Of a stretch of 7,656 nucleotides of DNA, positions 1 to 5,885 are shown one piece after another. Below the pieces are notes generated by a model. The model made no database searches, had not been told where the DNA came from, and saw nothing but the letters and a program-made list of their open reading frames with translations. The translations under genes and the position numbers were made by a program. Position 1 is the first letter of the stretch. The number at the start of each line of letters is the position of its first letter. The DNA lies in assembly GCA_021804195.1 (NCBI GenBank), contig JAJZKJ010000094.1, forward strand, positions 1 to 7,656, read 5' to 3'. Source of the stretch: Acidobacteriota bacterium (GTDB lineage: Bacteria > Planctomycetota > Phycisphaerae > WQYP01 > JAJZKJ01).

Positions 1-94
1 GAAAGGTGCTCGGTGCGCGCTGATAAAACCGCTTACCGCACGAGGTGCATTCGATCACATAGGTTTCTGCCACCCCGTATTGGGTATTGCGCAA
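1..94 (-). CDS. Possible partial small protein with a CxxC zinc-ribbon half-site (runs off the left edge)
   Basis: Downstream of the toxin stop, one minus-strand frame stays open to the window edge and reads, from a possible TTG start at 94-92, as about 31 residues containing YVIECTSCGKRFYQR. A GTG at 73-71 is an alternative start. The CTSCGK motif with an aromatic and basic residues after it is what the first half of a zinc ribbon looks like; a partner CxxC would lie outside the window. No convincing ribosome binding site is visible, and the first possible start is only 13 bases past the toxin stop, so translation could be coupled to the toxin gene. The function is unknown. It could also be chance reading through spacer DNA, since only about 94 bases are visible. 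Confidence 0.35.
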   Translation of the reverse strand, partial: MRNTQYGVAETYVIECTSCGKRFYQRAPSTF

Positions 95-107
95 TGTCGT
101 GGGCGCT

Positions 108-1289
108 CTAATTGGACCTGTGGCAGCACAGCTCCACCCTATGGCGCGGTGTAAATGGCTGTGGGGAAACTTCAAGGCTCTGCATACGGTCAACACGGTA
201 CGCACGCAAATCGCCATCCTCTACTCGGACCGCGTAAAGGATAAGATGGCCGTCACGGGTTCGACGCAATGAATATGGTTCGATGAGGCGCTTGGTGTCT
301 GCGTACTCAAGTGTAATGCAAAGATGGTTTGCTGCGGCGAAGCGAATGGTCTCCAGCGGCACACCCGATCGCCAGGTCCAGATTGTTGGGGGCGGAGCCC
401 ACTGCGCGGTCGTCTCTTCATTGGGTCCCAATCGAATCGCGCTCGGCGCCGCAGCCACGACTTTACCCTCAAGCCAAGTGAATAGAGCCGGCAACTCATT
501 CCAGAAGTGCTCGAAGGGCGGCAGTGCCTGAAGCTGGTGGGAAAGCATATTGGACCATTCCGCCTCGACCTGTGCCCGAAGATCAGCCGATTTGAAAGTT
601 TCTGCGGTCGGCAGAGGTACGTTTTTCGACAGACACTTCTTTTCCAATACTTGCCGGATTAATTGTGGATGATCCTGAAGGTCCGAACGCCAATATAGAT
701 TCACCACGTCGTATAGATCGCGTGGCCGTGCACGCTCCCCCATGGCGCGAAGTTTCTCGGCGAAAACCTCCTCGAATGAATAGCAGCGTACGGTGCCTGG
801 TTGTGGAAGTTCATCCGCAAACGAATGCGCGATGGGGCGCAGCACTGTTGGCTGCACAACGCGTTCGGAGGCACTCAGATCGAGTCGAACTGATGCCACC
901 TCCGGAGCATTACGCGGTCCTCGGTAGTAAACACGTCCTTCGGTGTACTTGCCAGAAGAATGGGTTTTAAATAGCGGTGGTCGGCCGCTGAAATCTATGC
1001 CAGACCGATCCGCAACGGTTTGCAGCATGGCACGGAAGATTGGTTCGAGATCCGACTGCCGGATTGGCCCATCTGGCAAGATTGTAAAATCCAGATCTTC
1101 AGAAAACCGATAGGTTTCTAGGTAACACTTCTTGAGACAAGTTCCACCTTTGAATGCCCAATGGGTCGAAAGCGATGGATGGGCTCCGATGCCCCAAAGA
1201 ACCCATCCCAGGACATAATCCTTTTCAATAATGTCTTCGCGCAGACCCCATTCGCGGACACGCTCTTCAATAACCAGCCGGTTTATCAT
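108..1289 (-). CDS. abiEii: AbiEii-family nucleotidyltransferase toxin with C-terminal WYL-like domain
   Basis: A 393-residue protein of the AbiEii/AbiGii (DUF1814) nucleotidyltransferase family, the toxic half of AbiE phage-defence/toxin-antitoxin pairs. Family members such as MenT3 add nucleotides to tRNA acceptor ends; the target here is not known. Visible motifs are KGGT at residues 47-50 followed by RFSEDLDF (61-68), giving the metal-binding pair D65/D67, a third acidic strand VRLDLS (D137), and the family block EKLRA...RPRDLYDV (178-195). After a linker, residues about 312-381 resemble a WYL domain: an IRFAAAN helix, RLIEPYSLRR (334-343), LILYAVR and RAYRVDRMQSLEV, ending in PFTPR. The start at 1289 is chosen because its ATG overlaps the antitoxin stop as ATGA; an upstream ATG at 1337 would overlap the antitoxin by 52 bases and adds no conserved sequence. 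Both catalytic motifs are intact, so the toxin is probably active. Confidence 0.9.
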   Translation of the reverse strand: MINRLVIEERVREWGLREDIIEKDYVLGWVLWGIGAHPSLSTHWAFKGGTCLKKCYLETYRFSEDLDFTILPDGPIRQSDLEPIFRAMLQTVADRSGIDFSGRPPLFKTHSSGKYTEGRVYYRGPRNAPEVASVRLDLSASERVVQPTVLRPIAHSFADELPQPGTVRCYSFEEVFAEKLRAMGERARPRDLYDVVNLYWRSDLQDHPQLIRQVLEKKCLSKNVPLPTAETFKSADLRAQVEAEWSNMLSHQLQALPPFEHFWNELPALFTWLEGKVVAAAPSAIRLGPNEETTAQWAPPPTIWTWRSGVPLETIRFAAANHLCITLEYADTKRLIEPYSLRRTRDGHLILYAVRVEDGDLRAYRVDRMQSLEVSPQPFTPRHRVELCCHRSN

Positions 1290-2119
1290 GGATTCTCGTT
1301 TCTGGGCTGGACGGTCGCGTTGACGCGCAGTCCCCACCGCTTCGTAATCCGTCCCGGGATATTGCTTGATGGGTCCAGTTTGGCTAAACCCGCACTGCGA
1401 CGATCAAGGCATGCTTTCATCAGCGCCGTCGCGTCAATATGGAACATCTCCAGGAGATATCCCAGGCGTTTCATTACAGTACGGTTACCCAACCGGTCGG
1501 CATAAGTGATGATTTTGTCGTCGTCGCGATGCTCGCCTTTCAAGTAGTCATGGAGGATTTCGGCGACGTGTACTATGCCGCCTCCCATGGCGGGATTATC
1601 CAGTATGTCGATCACAGTGCGTGTCGGATCGGATACCTGCACCCGAGTTTGCGCCCGCCAAACAACGGCCAGGCCGAAATGGTAACTTTCTTTGCGGTGG
1701 TGTAAGAGGAATGGTGTGTCCTGGATGGTTATATGTGCCCTGCGGATTGGCGCCGCTGTGATCACCATGATGTCGCGGAAAATCTGTTCGGTAAGATGCC
1801 AGTGCTCTGCAGCGCTCCAGCCTGCTATATAGCACGGGGCAAAGCTCGTGGCCGCAACAATCCACGGATCTTCACGCCACTGGGCGGGGGTACTGGCACC
1901 CAGCGGAACGGTGGTATATAAACCACTGCGGATTCGGGACAGCCAGCCGCGCGCAGCAAGGTAGGCGAGTAACTTTCGGGCGCGCACCGTGTCGGTAGCT
2001 AATAACCTTCCAGCCTCCGCGGGCGTAAATGGGCCGTGGACCGAGCGTACCAGCTCATCAAGCAACGCACGGTTCGGAGCGTCGATCCCTTTCGGCCTAT
2101 TGGTATATCGTATAATCAT
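1286..2119 (-). CDS. abiEi: AbiEi-family antitoxin / transcriptional regulator
   Basis: A 277-residue antitoxin that in this family neutralises the AbiEii toxin and represses its own operon by binding inverted repeats through an N-terminal winged helix-turn-helix. Residues about 31-68 (FTPAEAGRLL to SRIRSGLY) match that winged-helix region, ending in the typical RI..GLY wing. The central family signatures YIAGWSAAEHWHLTEQ (97-112) and VSDPTRTVIDIL (162-173) are present, as are the C-terminal RLGYLLE (218-224) and the KLDPS...G.....RWGLRVN block (247-267). The start at 2119 is preferred over an in-frame ATG at 2179 because AGGAGAG lies at 2131-2125, five bases before it, and because the extra 20 hydrophobic residues of the longer version are read from the promoter/operator region. 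Its TGA overlaps the toxin ATG by four bases, implying translational coupling. Confidence 0.9.
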   Translation of the reverse strand: MIIRYTNRPKGIDAPNRALLDELVRSVHGPFTPAEAGRLLATDTVRARKLLAYLAARGWLSRIRSGLYTTVPLGASTPAQWREDPWIVAATSFAPCYIAGWSAAEHWHLTEQIFRDIMVITAAPIRRAHITIQDTPFLLHHRKESYHFGLAVVWRAQTRVQVSDPTRTVIDILDNPAMGGGIVHVAEILHDYLKGEHRDDDKIITYADRLGNRTVMKRLGYLLEMFHIDATALMKACLDRRSAGLAKLDPSSNIPGRITKRWGLRVNATVQPRNENP

Positions 2120-2160
2120 AATATCTCTCCTGGCGGGAAATATCGCTGTAATGATATACC
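2102..2160. promoter_or_regulatory. Inverted repeat bracketing the abiEi start, candidate AbiEi operator
   Basis: GGTATATC at 2102-2109 and its exact reverse complement GATATACC at 2153-2160 are 51 bases apart start to start. One arm overlaps the -10 box of the candidate promoter; the other lies just inside the abiEi coding sequence. AbiEi antitoxins are known to bind inverted repeats at their own promoters and bend the DNA, so this is the natural operator candidate. The arms are short and AT-rich, so chance cannot be excluded. Confidence 0.4.
2125..2131 (-). promoter_or_regulatory. Ribosome binding site of abiEi
   Basis: AGGAGAG on the minus strand, five bases upstream of the ATG at 2119. 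This strong Shine-Dalgarno match decides the start in favour of 2119 rather than the upstream in-frame ATG at 2179. Confidence 0.75.
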
Positions 2161-2179
2161 CGATGAACACAAAAAGCAA
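2151..2179 (-). promoter_or_regulatory. Candidate promoter of the abiE operon
   Basis: On the minus strand, TTGCTT (2179-2174) and TATCAT (2156-2151) are separated by exactly 17 bases. The -10 element matches five of six consensus positions and the -35 three of six. It lies about 20-30 bases upstream of the abiEi ribosome binding site, and its -10 box overlaps the upstream arm of the inverted repeat at 2153-2160, as expected for a repressible promoter. This is assigned by eye only. Confidence 0.5.
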
Positions 2180-2324
2180 GTCGTTTGGCTACCTTCCCTT
2201 CGAGCGCTTTCGCACCACCGGAGAACTTGTGCCACATCTCCATGCCCAGTGCCGGTTTCCCGTATCCCGTTGCCAGGCAGCGCCCCCGGCTGACAATGTA
2301 CCTTAAATCTGCCTCCGGCGTGCC

Positions 2325-2354
2325 TTGACAATGGGGAGCACCCCTTATTATACA
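2325..2354 (+). promoter_or_regulatory. Candidate promoter of the PEP-CTERM gene
   Basis: A perfect consensus -35 box TTGACA sits at 2325-2330. Possible -10 boxes are TATTAT at 2346-2351 (15-base spacer) or TATACA at 2349-2354 (18-base spacer). The spacer contains GGGG-AGCA-CCCC (2333-2344), a small inverted repeat that could be a regulator site. The -10 area is built from two adjacent copies of ATTATAC (2347-2353 and 2354-2360). Confidence 0.5.
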
Positions 2355-2392
2355 TTATACTTCCGCTGAGTGTGTTTACTAATGCTTTTCTT

Positions 2393-2397
2393 GGAGG
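2393..2397 (+). promoter_or_regulatory. Ribosome binding site of the PEP-CTERM gene
   Basis: GGAGG six bases upstream of the ATG at 2404; it fixes the start of the secreted protein. Confidence 0.75.
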
Positions 2398-2403
2398 CAA
2401 GCT

Positions 2404-3393
2404 ATGTTACAGGAAACTAAAATCATATTTGGTGCAGGCTTATCCTTAGTCGGGTGTATCGCGATGGTAGGAAACTCCCGCGCAACATCGATCACCCCGA
2501 GCATTAACATTACGATTAATGGTATGCCGAATTCGGGAAACTACGATCTCAATGTGGCATCCAAGGAAACACTTTATGATCCTGCCTTGGGAGCAACGGC
2601 GGATTTAACTTATGCGGTTTCAGGCTCGAGCTATGGCTTATCATTTACGAAGAGCGGCAACGCTTTTGGTGGGATTGCCATCATGCCACAGGCCCCGCAG
2701 CTCAGCGCAGGCAGTTATTCACTCTTGATTCCGGCTGAGAGTTTGTACAATGGCTTGGTCAATATAGCCAAGTCTTACGTTCAATCTATTGATACATCCA
2801 ATACAATAATTACTTCGGCCACAATAGCCGTAAGCCATTTTAATTATTCATTCGGAGGGCTTTATCAGAATCCTTCCATAACTTCGTCGCCCGGCGTTGC
2901 GCTTGGCCTGTCGAACAGTATTGCGAGTTCGGCCATCAGCCACTCACAAACCTTCGCCCAAGTTGTTGATTCCGGCGCCGCTCCTCCTTACTCCAGCGGC
3001 GGACAATCACCCGTCACCGAATCACAGATGAGCCAGGATATCCAATCGCTCTTTGCTGGCACATCGATAGTTGGCAAGGTAAGTGGCGTACTTATCCCCT
3101 ACAATTTTTCACAAACTTATAATGGTCACAGTTTTAATTGGCGCATGGTGATTGACTTAACCGATCCATCTTCACTCCAGAGCTTGGATGTTCCTTACGT
3201 CTCCAATTCCTTGGGCTCGCCGCTTGGAACCAGCGAAACACTTGTGAATTTTACCAATGCCACTTCGGGTGGAACAGCCGATCTCAGCATGGTTGCAACG
3301 CCCGAACCAGCATCCTTGCTTATTTTTCTGGTTGGACTTGGCGGTCTTGCCTTGCTTCAACGTCGGTCACGGCGAATGGCGGCGCGATTGTAG
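2404..3393 (+). CDS. Secreted PEP-CTERM sorting-domain protein
   Basis: A 329-residue exported protein. It begins with a signal peptide: K6, then a hydrophobic stretch (about 7-23), with likely cleavage after NSRA near residue 27. The body (28-297) is rich in Ser, Thr, Gly, Asn and Tyr with no cysteine, typical of low-complexity exported proteins, and matches no domain I recognise. The C-terminus has the complete PEP-CTERM signal: ATPEPAS (298-304), a hydrophobic segment LLIFLVGLGGLALL (305-318) and a basic tail QRRSRR. In this system exosortase cuts near PEP and the protein is passed to the cell surface or extracellular matrix; exosortase is not in the window. The coding sequence is AT-richer than the genes on its right, with more A/T-ending codons, suggesting transfer. 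Its stop codon TAG (3391-3393) lies inside the tRNA remnant, so the last residues may have been redefined by the insertion event. Confidence 0.85.
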   Translation: MLQETKIIFGAGLSLVGCIAMVGNSRATSITPSINITINGMPNSGNYDLNVASKETLYDPALGATADLTYAVSGSSYGLSFTKSGNAFGGIAIMPQAPQLSAGSYSLLIPAESLYNGLVNIAKSYVQSIDTSNTIITSATIAVSHFNYSFGGLYQNPSITSSPGVALGLSNSIASSAISHSQTFAQVVDSGAAPPYSSGGQSPVTESQMSQDIQSLFAGTSIVGKVSGVLIPYNFSQTYNGHSFNWRMVIDLTDPSSLQSLDVPYVSNSLGSPLGTSETLVNFTNATSGGTADLSMVATPEPASLLIFLVGLGGLALLQRRSRRMAARL

Positions 3394-3414
3394 GTTCGAA
3401 TCCTACCCGCGGAG
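3390..3414 (+). other. tRNA-Asn-like 3' fragment, probable attachment-site scar
   Basis: This reads as the 3' end of a tRNA: T-stem GTAGG (3390-3394), T-loop TTCGAAT (3395-3401, matching the TTCRANY consensus), T-stem CCTAC (3402-3406, five perfect pairs), acceptor strand CCGCGGA (3407-3413) and discriminator G (3414), without encoded CCA. The implied 5' acceptor strand TCCGCGG, with a U1-A72 pair and G73, fits bacterial tRNA-Asn best; tRNA-Gln is the alternative. No matching 5' strand, D-arm or anticodon arm is present in the 75 bases upstream, which instead encode the PEP-CTERM tail. Integrases of mobile islands commonly target tRNA 3' ends and leave such a displaced copy at the far end. 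The sense direction puts the inserted DNA to the left. Six bases separate it from the kinase stop codon. Confidence 0.75.
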
Positions 3415-3420
3415 TTTTCA

Positions 3421-4770
3421 TCACAAACGCTCCACCGCCGCCGCCAGGCGGCGCAAGCCGCCGAGGGCTTCATCCTCCAGCGGTGTGAACGTCCACCGCC
3501 CCGGCCAGCGACGGTGCATGATGCGGGCCAATTCCACCTGGCCGCCCATCGTGAATATTTCCCGGCGAACGGGATGCAGCCGCCGCAGGCGGTTGAACCT
3601 CTCCCGGCTCGCCTGGGCGAGCGATTCGACGACCGCCCGCAGCATGTCGAGTCGGGTGTCGGCCAGGGTGAGGTTTTCAAAGGCCGCGGTTTTTACTTCC
3701 AGACTGGTTCTATCACCGGCCAGATAAGGCTGGAAAACCGGGGGCGACGCGGAGGAATTATCTTGATCGTCCCCGGGAACGGCGGCCGGTTCTTCGCCGA
3801 TTTGTTCGACGAGTTTATTGAATTTTCCGGCCGAGTAATCGGCAAACAGGTTCGCGCGCACCCAGTGCATGGTGGATCCGCCGGCGGCGATGGTGCTTAC
3901 CGCCAGCCAGCGGCGCGGCAGCGAGGCCCCCGGCCCCAGCGGGCGGGTGAGAATGTCCGGCGCCGGTTTGGCCCGGGGCAAACACAGCGCCAGCACATCG
4001 GTCGAACCGGCGCTATGCACAAGCTGGCCGGGATGGCCGGGGGTGGCCAGCATCGCCGCGCTTGTATCCACCAGCGATGCCAGCACGGGGCAGCCTTCCG
4101 GCAAGCCAAGCCGGTCCGCCGCCGCCCGGGTAACCCGGCCCGCCACTTCGTCGGCGAATTTGATTTGCGGCAATTGTTTCGCCTCGACTCCCACCGCCGC
4201 GCAGATTTCCGCCACCCAGCCGCCAAGCTTTACTCCGTCATAGAGGCCCAGAAACGCCGCCTGGGATGGATCAATCACCCATTGGCCGCTCAGGTGGTGC
4301 ACCAGCAAGGTGGTCGGCTGGCCGATGCGGTGAATCCGCCGGAACAGTTCCGGCTGGTTCTGGCGCACCCACAGCAGCGAAGTCGAAGCGATGCCGCCCG
4401 GGAAGGGCCGGTTGCCAGTGAGTTCCAGATGCCGTTGCATTCCGATTGTTTTTTCCAGTTGCCCGGCCTGGCGCAGGCTCCGGCGGTCCTGGTGCGTAAT
4501 GCAGCCCAGCAGCGGGCGATTGTTTTTATCCAGCGCCACCAACCCGGGCGAAAAAGTGTCGATGCCGATGGCGTCAAGTTTTCGCCGGCCCGCCGTGGTT
4601 TGGCGGATCGCTTCTTCAAAAGAGGCGAGTAAATTCCCAGCCGGAATCTCGGCCGCGTGGCCGGCAAGATGCGATTGCACCGGCACATGCCGGAGCGATT
4701 TGAGTTTTCCGTTCTTGTAGTACCCCGCCTTAATTGAAGAGGAACCCACGTCAATCGCCAGAATTCTCAT
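3421..4770 (-). CDS. FGGY-family carbohydrate kinase
   Basis: A 449-residue cytosolic sugar kinase, ATP-dependent by family. The N-terminal FGGY domain opens with the phosphate-binding DVGSSSIKAGYY (7-18) and has IGIDTF (68-73). The catalytic aspartate is probably D235 in PVLASLVDTSAAM (228-240), followed by the HSAGSTDVL strand (252-260). The C-terminal domain has PYLAGDRTS (348-356), RAVVESLAQ (378-386) and TMGGQVELARIM (407-418), the adenosine-binding region. The DTSAAM context recalls the HDTASAV of rhamnulokinases more than the GGGDN of xylulokinases, but I cannot name the substrate. At 449 residues it is somewhat shorter than the usual 480-500. The start at 4770 has AAGGA seven bases upstream. 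It lies 12 bases after miaA in the same direction and is probably co-transcribed; the pairing has no obvious metabolic logic. Its stop is six bases from the tRNA scar. Confidence 0.85.
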   Translation of the reverse strand: MRILAIDVGSSSIKAGYYKNGKLKSLRHVPVQSHLAGHAAEIPAGNLLASFEEAIRQTTAGRRKLDAIGIDTFSPGLVALDKNNRPLLGCITHQDRRSLRQAGQLEKTIGMQRHLELTGNRPFPGGIASTSLLWVRQNQPELFRRIHRIGQPTTLLVHHLSGQWVIDPSQAAFLGLYDGVKLGGWVAEICAAVGVEAKQLPQIKFADEVAGRVTRAAADRLGLPEGCPVLASLVDTSAAMLATPGHPGQLVHSAGSTDVLALCLPRAKPAPDILTRPLGPGASLPRRWLAVSTIAAGGSTMHWVRANLFADYSAGKFNKLVEQIGEEPAAVPGDDQDNSSASPPVFQPYLAGDRTSLEVKTAAFENLTLADTRLDMLRAVVESLAQASRERFNRLRRLHPVRREIFTMGGQVELARIMHRRWPGRWTFTPLEDEALGGLRRLAAAVERL

Positions 4771-4782
4771 GATATCGTCCTT

Positions 4783-5778
4783 TCATGGTCCCGCCGCGCG
4801 GGATGCGGCTGTTCGATCCCGATGGTCATCGGGATTTTGAGAAATTATTTCTTCCAGCACGGTTCCGACGAGGTCCCCCGCCGCCTGATCCGCCGCCAGG
4901 TTCAGCCAGCGAACCTGCGGGAACCGCCGGAGCCAGGTTCGCTGGAGCTTGGCCAGATGGCGGGTGTGAATTTTGATCTGCTCGCCGGCCTGCTCCAATG
5001 TAACGCGCCCCTCCAGATATTCCAGAATTTCCTTGTAACCGACGCCTTCCCGCGCCTGCATGGAAAGCGGACGCGGCCCCGCCGCCAGGCGTTGCACCTC
5101 CTCCACCAGGCCAGTTTGAATCATCATCCGCACCCGGCGGTTGATGCGCTGATTTAAATCATCTTTTTCCCGCCTCATGCCCACCATGCGGCAGGCGATT
5201 CGCGGCCGGCCCGCCCGCCACTGGGTTTGCAGCCGGCTGATCGGCTCGCCGGTCAGGTGAAAAACCTCCAGCGCCCGCACGATGCGCCGCAGGTCGTGGG
5301 GATGGATTCGCGCGGCGGCCACGGCATCCACATCGGCCAGTTCGCGGTGCAGGCTCGCCGCGCCCTGCCGGGCGGCCCTTTGCGCCAGCTCCTGGCGCAG
5401 CGCCGGATCGGCCGCCGGCCCTTCAAAAAGACCTTCCAGAACGGCCCGCAGATACAGCACGGTTCCGGCCACCAGAATCAGCGGCCGCCCGGACTGTTGA
5501 TGCTCCCGGATCAGCGGTTCGGCCATGGCCGCGAACCGCGCCGCCGAAAACGATTCCCAGGGATCGGCCACATCAATCATCCAATGCGCAAAACGCCGCT
5601 GTGTGGGCGCATCCGGCTTGGCCGTGCCGATGTCCATGCCGCGGTACACCTGCATGGCGTCAACCGCCATGATGGACGCGCACCGGCCCGCGGCGTCTTT
5701 CCATTGCGCCGCGACCGCCTCGGCCAATTCGGATTTTCCGCTGGCCGTGCAGCCGAGGATTACAAGCGGTTCCTTCAT
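4783..5778 (-). CDS. miaA: tRNA dimethylallyltransferase MiaA
   Basis: A 331-residue enzyme that transfers the dimethylallyl group of DMAPP to N6 of A37 in tRNAs reading UNN codons, giving i6A. The P-loop is GCTASGKS (9-16; the usual Pro after Gly is Cys). VDAMQVYRGMDIGTAKP (39-55) is the DMAPP/tRNA-binding block. LVAGTVLYLRAVLEGL (102-117) corresponds to the usual VGGTGLYI region with two substitutions. RRIVRALEVF (164-173), GVGYKEILEYLEG (245-257) and TRHLAKLQRTWLRRF (272-286) complete the family set. The start at 5778 is chosen because GGGAAG precedes it by four bases and the P-loop then falls at its normal distance; in-frame ATGs at 5790 and 5874 lack a ribosome binding site and conserved sequence. 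The C-terminal tail after about residue 312 (NPDDHRDRTAAS...) is read partly from a palindrome at 4816-4835 and looks like an add-on. Confidence 0.93.
   Translation of the reverse strand: MKEPLVILGCTASGKSELAEAVAAQWKDAAGRCASIMAVDAMQVYRGMDIGTAKPDAPTQRRFAHWMIDVADPWESFSAARFAAMAEPLIREHQQSGRPLILVAGTVLYLRAVLEGLFEGPAADPALRQELAQRAARQGAASLHRELADVDAVAAARIHPHDLRRIVRALEVFHLTGEPISRLQTQWRAGRPRIACRMVGMRREKDDLNQRINRRVRMMIQTGLVEEVQRLAAGPRPLSMQAREGVGYKEILEYLEGRVTLEQAGEQIKIHTRHLAKLQRTWLRRFPQVRWLNLAADQAAGDLVGTVLEEIISQNPDDHRDRTAASRAAGP
4816..4835. repeat. Perfect short palindrome within the 3' end of miaA
   Basis: Nine-base arms ATCCCGATG (4816-4824) and CATCGGGAT (4827-4835) around GT; as RNA, an eight-base-pair stem with a GGTC or GACC tetraloop. 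On the plus strand it is followed by TTTT, but no plus-strand gene ends here, so a terminator role is doubtful. A near-identical palindrome lies at 6054-6071. Confidence 0.6.
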
Positions 5779-5840
5779 GACGCTTCCCATGATAACCGGC
5801 GAGGCCGTTTGATCGGCAGCCGCCGGAAAATTCTGACAGA

Positions 5841-5885
5841 CGCCGGGACCGGCGCGCCGTCCCGGCGGCAACATTCATGTTGCCG
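5841..5885. repeat. Two adjoining hairpins in the miaA leader region
   Basis: CGCCGGGAC (5841-5849) pairs perfectly with GTCCCGGCG (5859-5867) around a nine-base loop. Immediately next, CGGCAACAT (5866-5874) pairs perfectly with ATGTTGCCG (5877-5885). The two share bases 5866-5867, so they form a back-to-back or mutually exclusive pair. They lie 63-107 bases upstream of the miaA start and, if transcribed from further right, would be in the miaA leader RNA. Confidence 0.55.

Larger units (their letters stand above)
2180..2403. other. Divergent intergenic region between abiEi and the PEP-CTERM gene
   Basis: These 224 bases separate divergent genes. The right quarter (about 2325-2403) holds the promoter and ribosome binding site of the PEP-CTERM gene. 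The left part (2180-2320) is visibly richer in G+C than its immediate flanks and contains no gene that can be supported. A minus-strand frame stays open from 2354 to 2097 but has no credible start and is not recognisable as a family. No terminator or RNA gene is seen. Confidence 0.6.
1..3414. mobile_element. Probable right end of a tRNA-integrated genomic island (left end outside window)
   Basis: This is inferred from three agreeing signs: the tRNA 3' remnant at 3390-3414 orients an insertion to its left; the left side holds accessory genes (an AbiE defence/toxin-antitoxin pair and an AT-richer PEP-CTERM gene) while the right side holds core metabolic and tRNA-modification genes; and composition changes at the same point. 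The integrase, the intact tRNA gene and the other end are not in the window, so the extent and type of element (phage, integrative element or decayed island) are unknown. The PEP-CTERM gene could instead be native. Confidence 0.45.

Noticed and set aside
2164..2306. Small plus-strand ORF of 47 codons beginning MNTKSK
   Set aside because: It has no convincing ribosome binding site, overlaps the abiE promoter and resembles no family I know.
3340..3414. A complete tRNA gene ending at 3414
   Set aside because: The upstream 50 bases contain no TCCGCGG acceptor strand, D-arm or anticodon arm; only the T-arm and 3' strand are present.
3514..4632. Long plus-strand open frame of 372 codons
   Set aside because: It is antisense to the FGGY kinase, has low-complexity Arg/Gly/Pro/His composition and no family motifs. 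GC-rich codon bias of the real gene leaves the opposite frame open.
4816..4840. Rho-independent terminator (palindrome followed by TTTT on the plus strand)
   Set aside because: No plus-strand gene ends here, the T-run is only four, and the site lies inside the miaA coding sequence read from the other strand.
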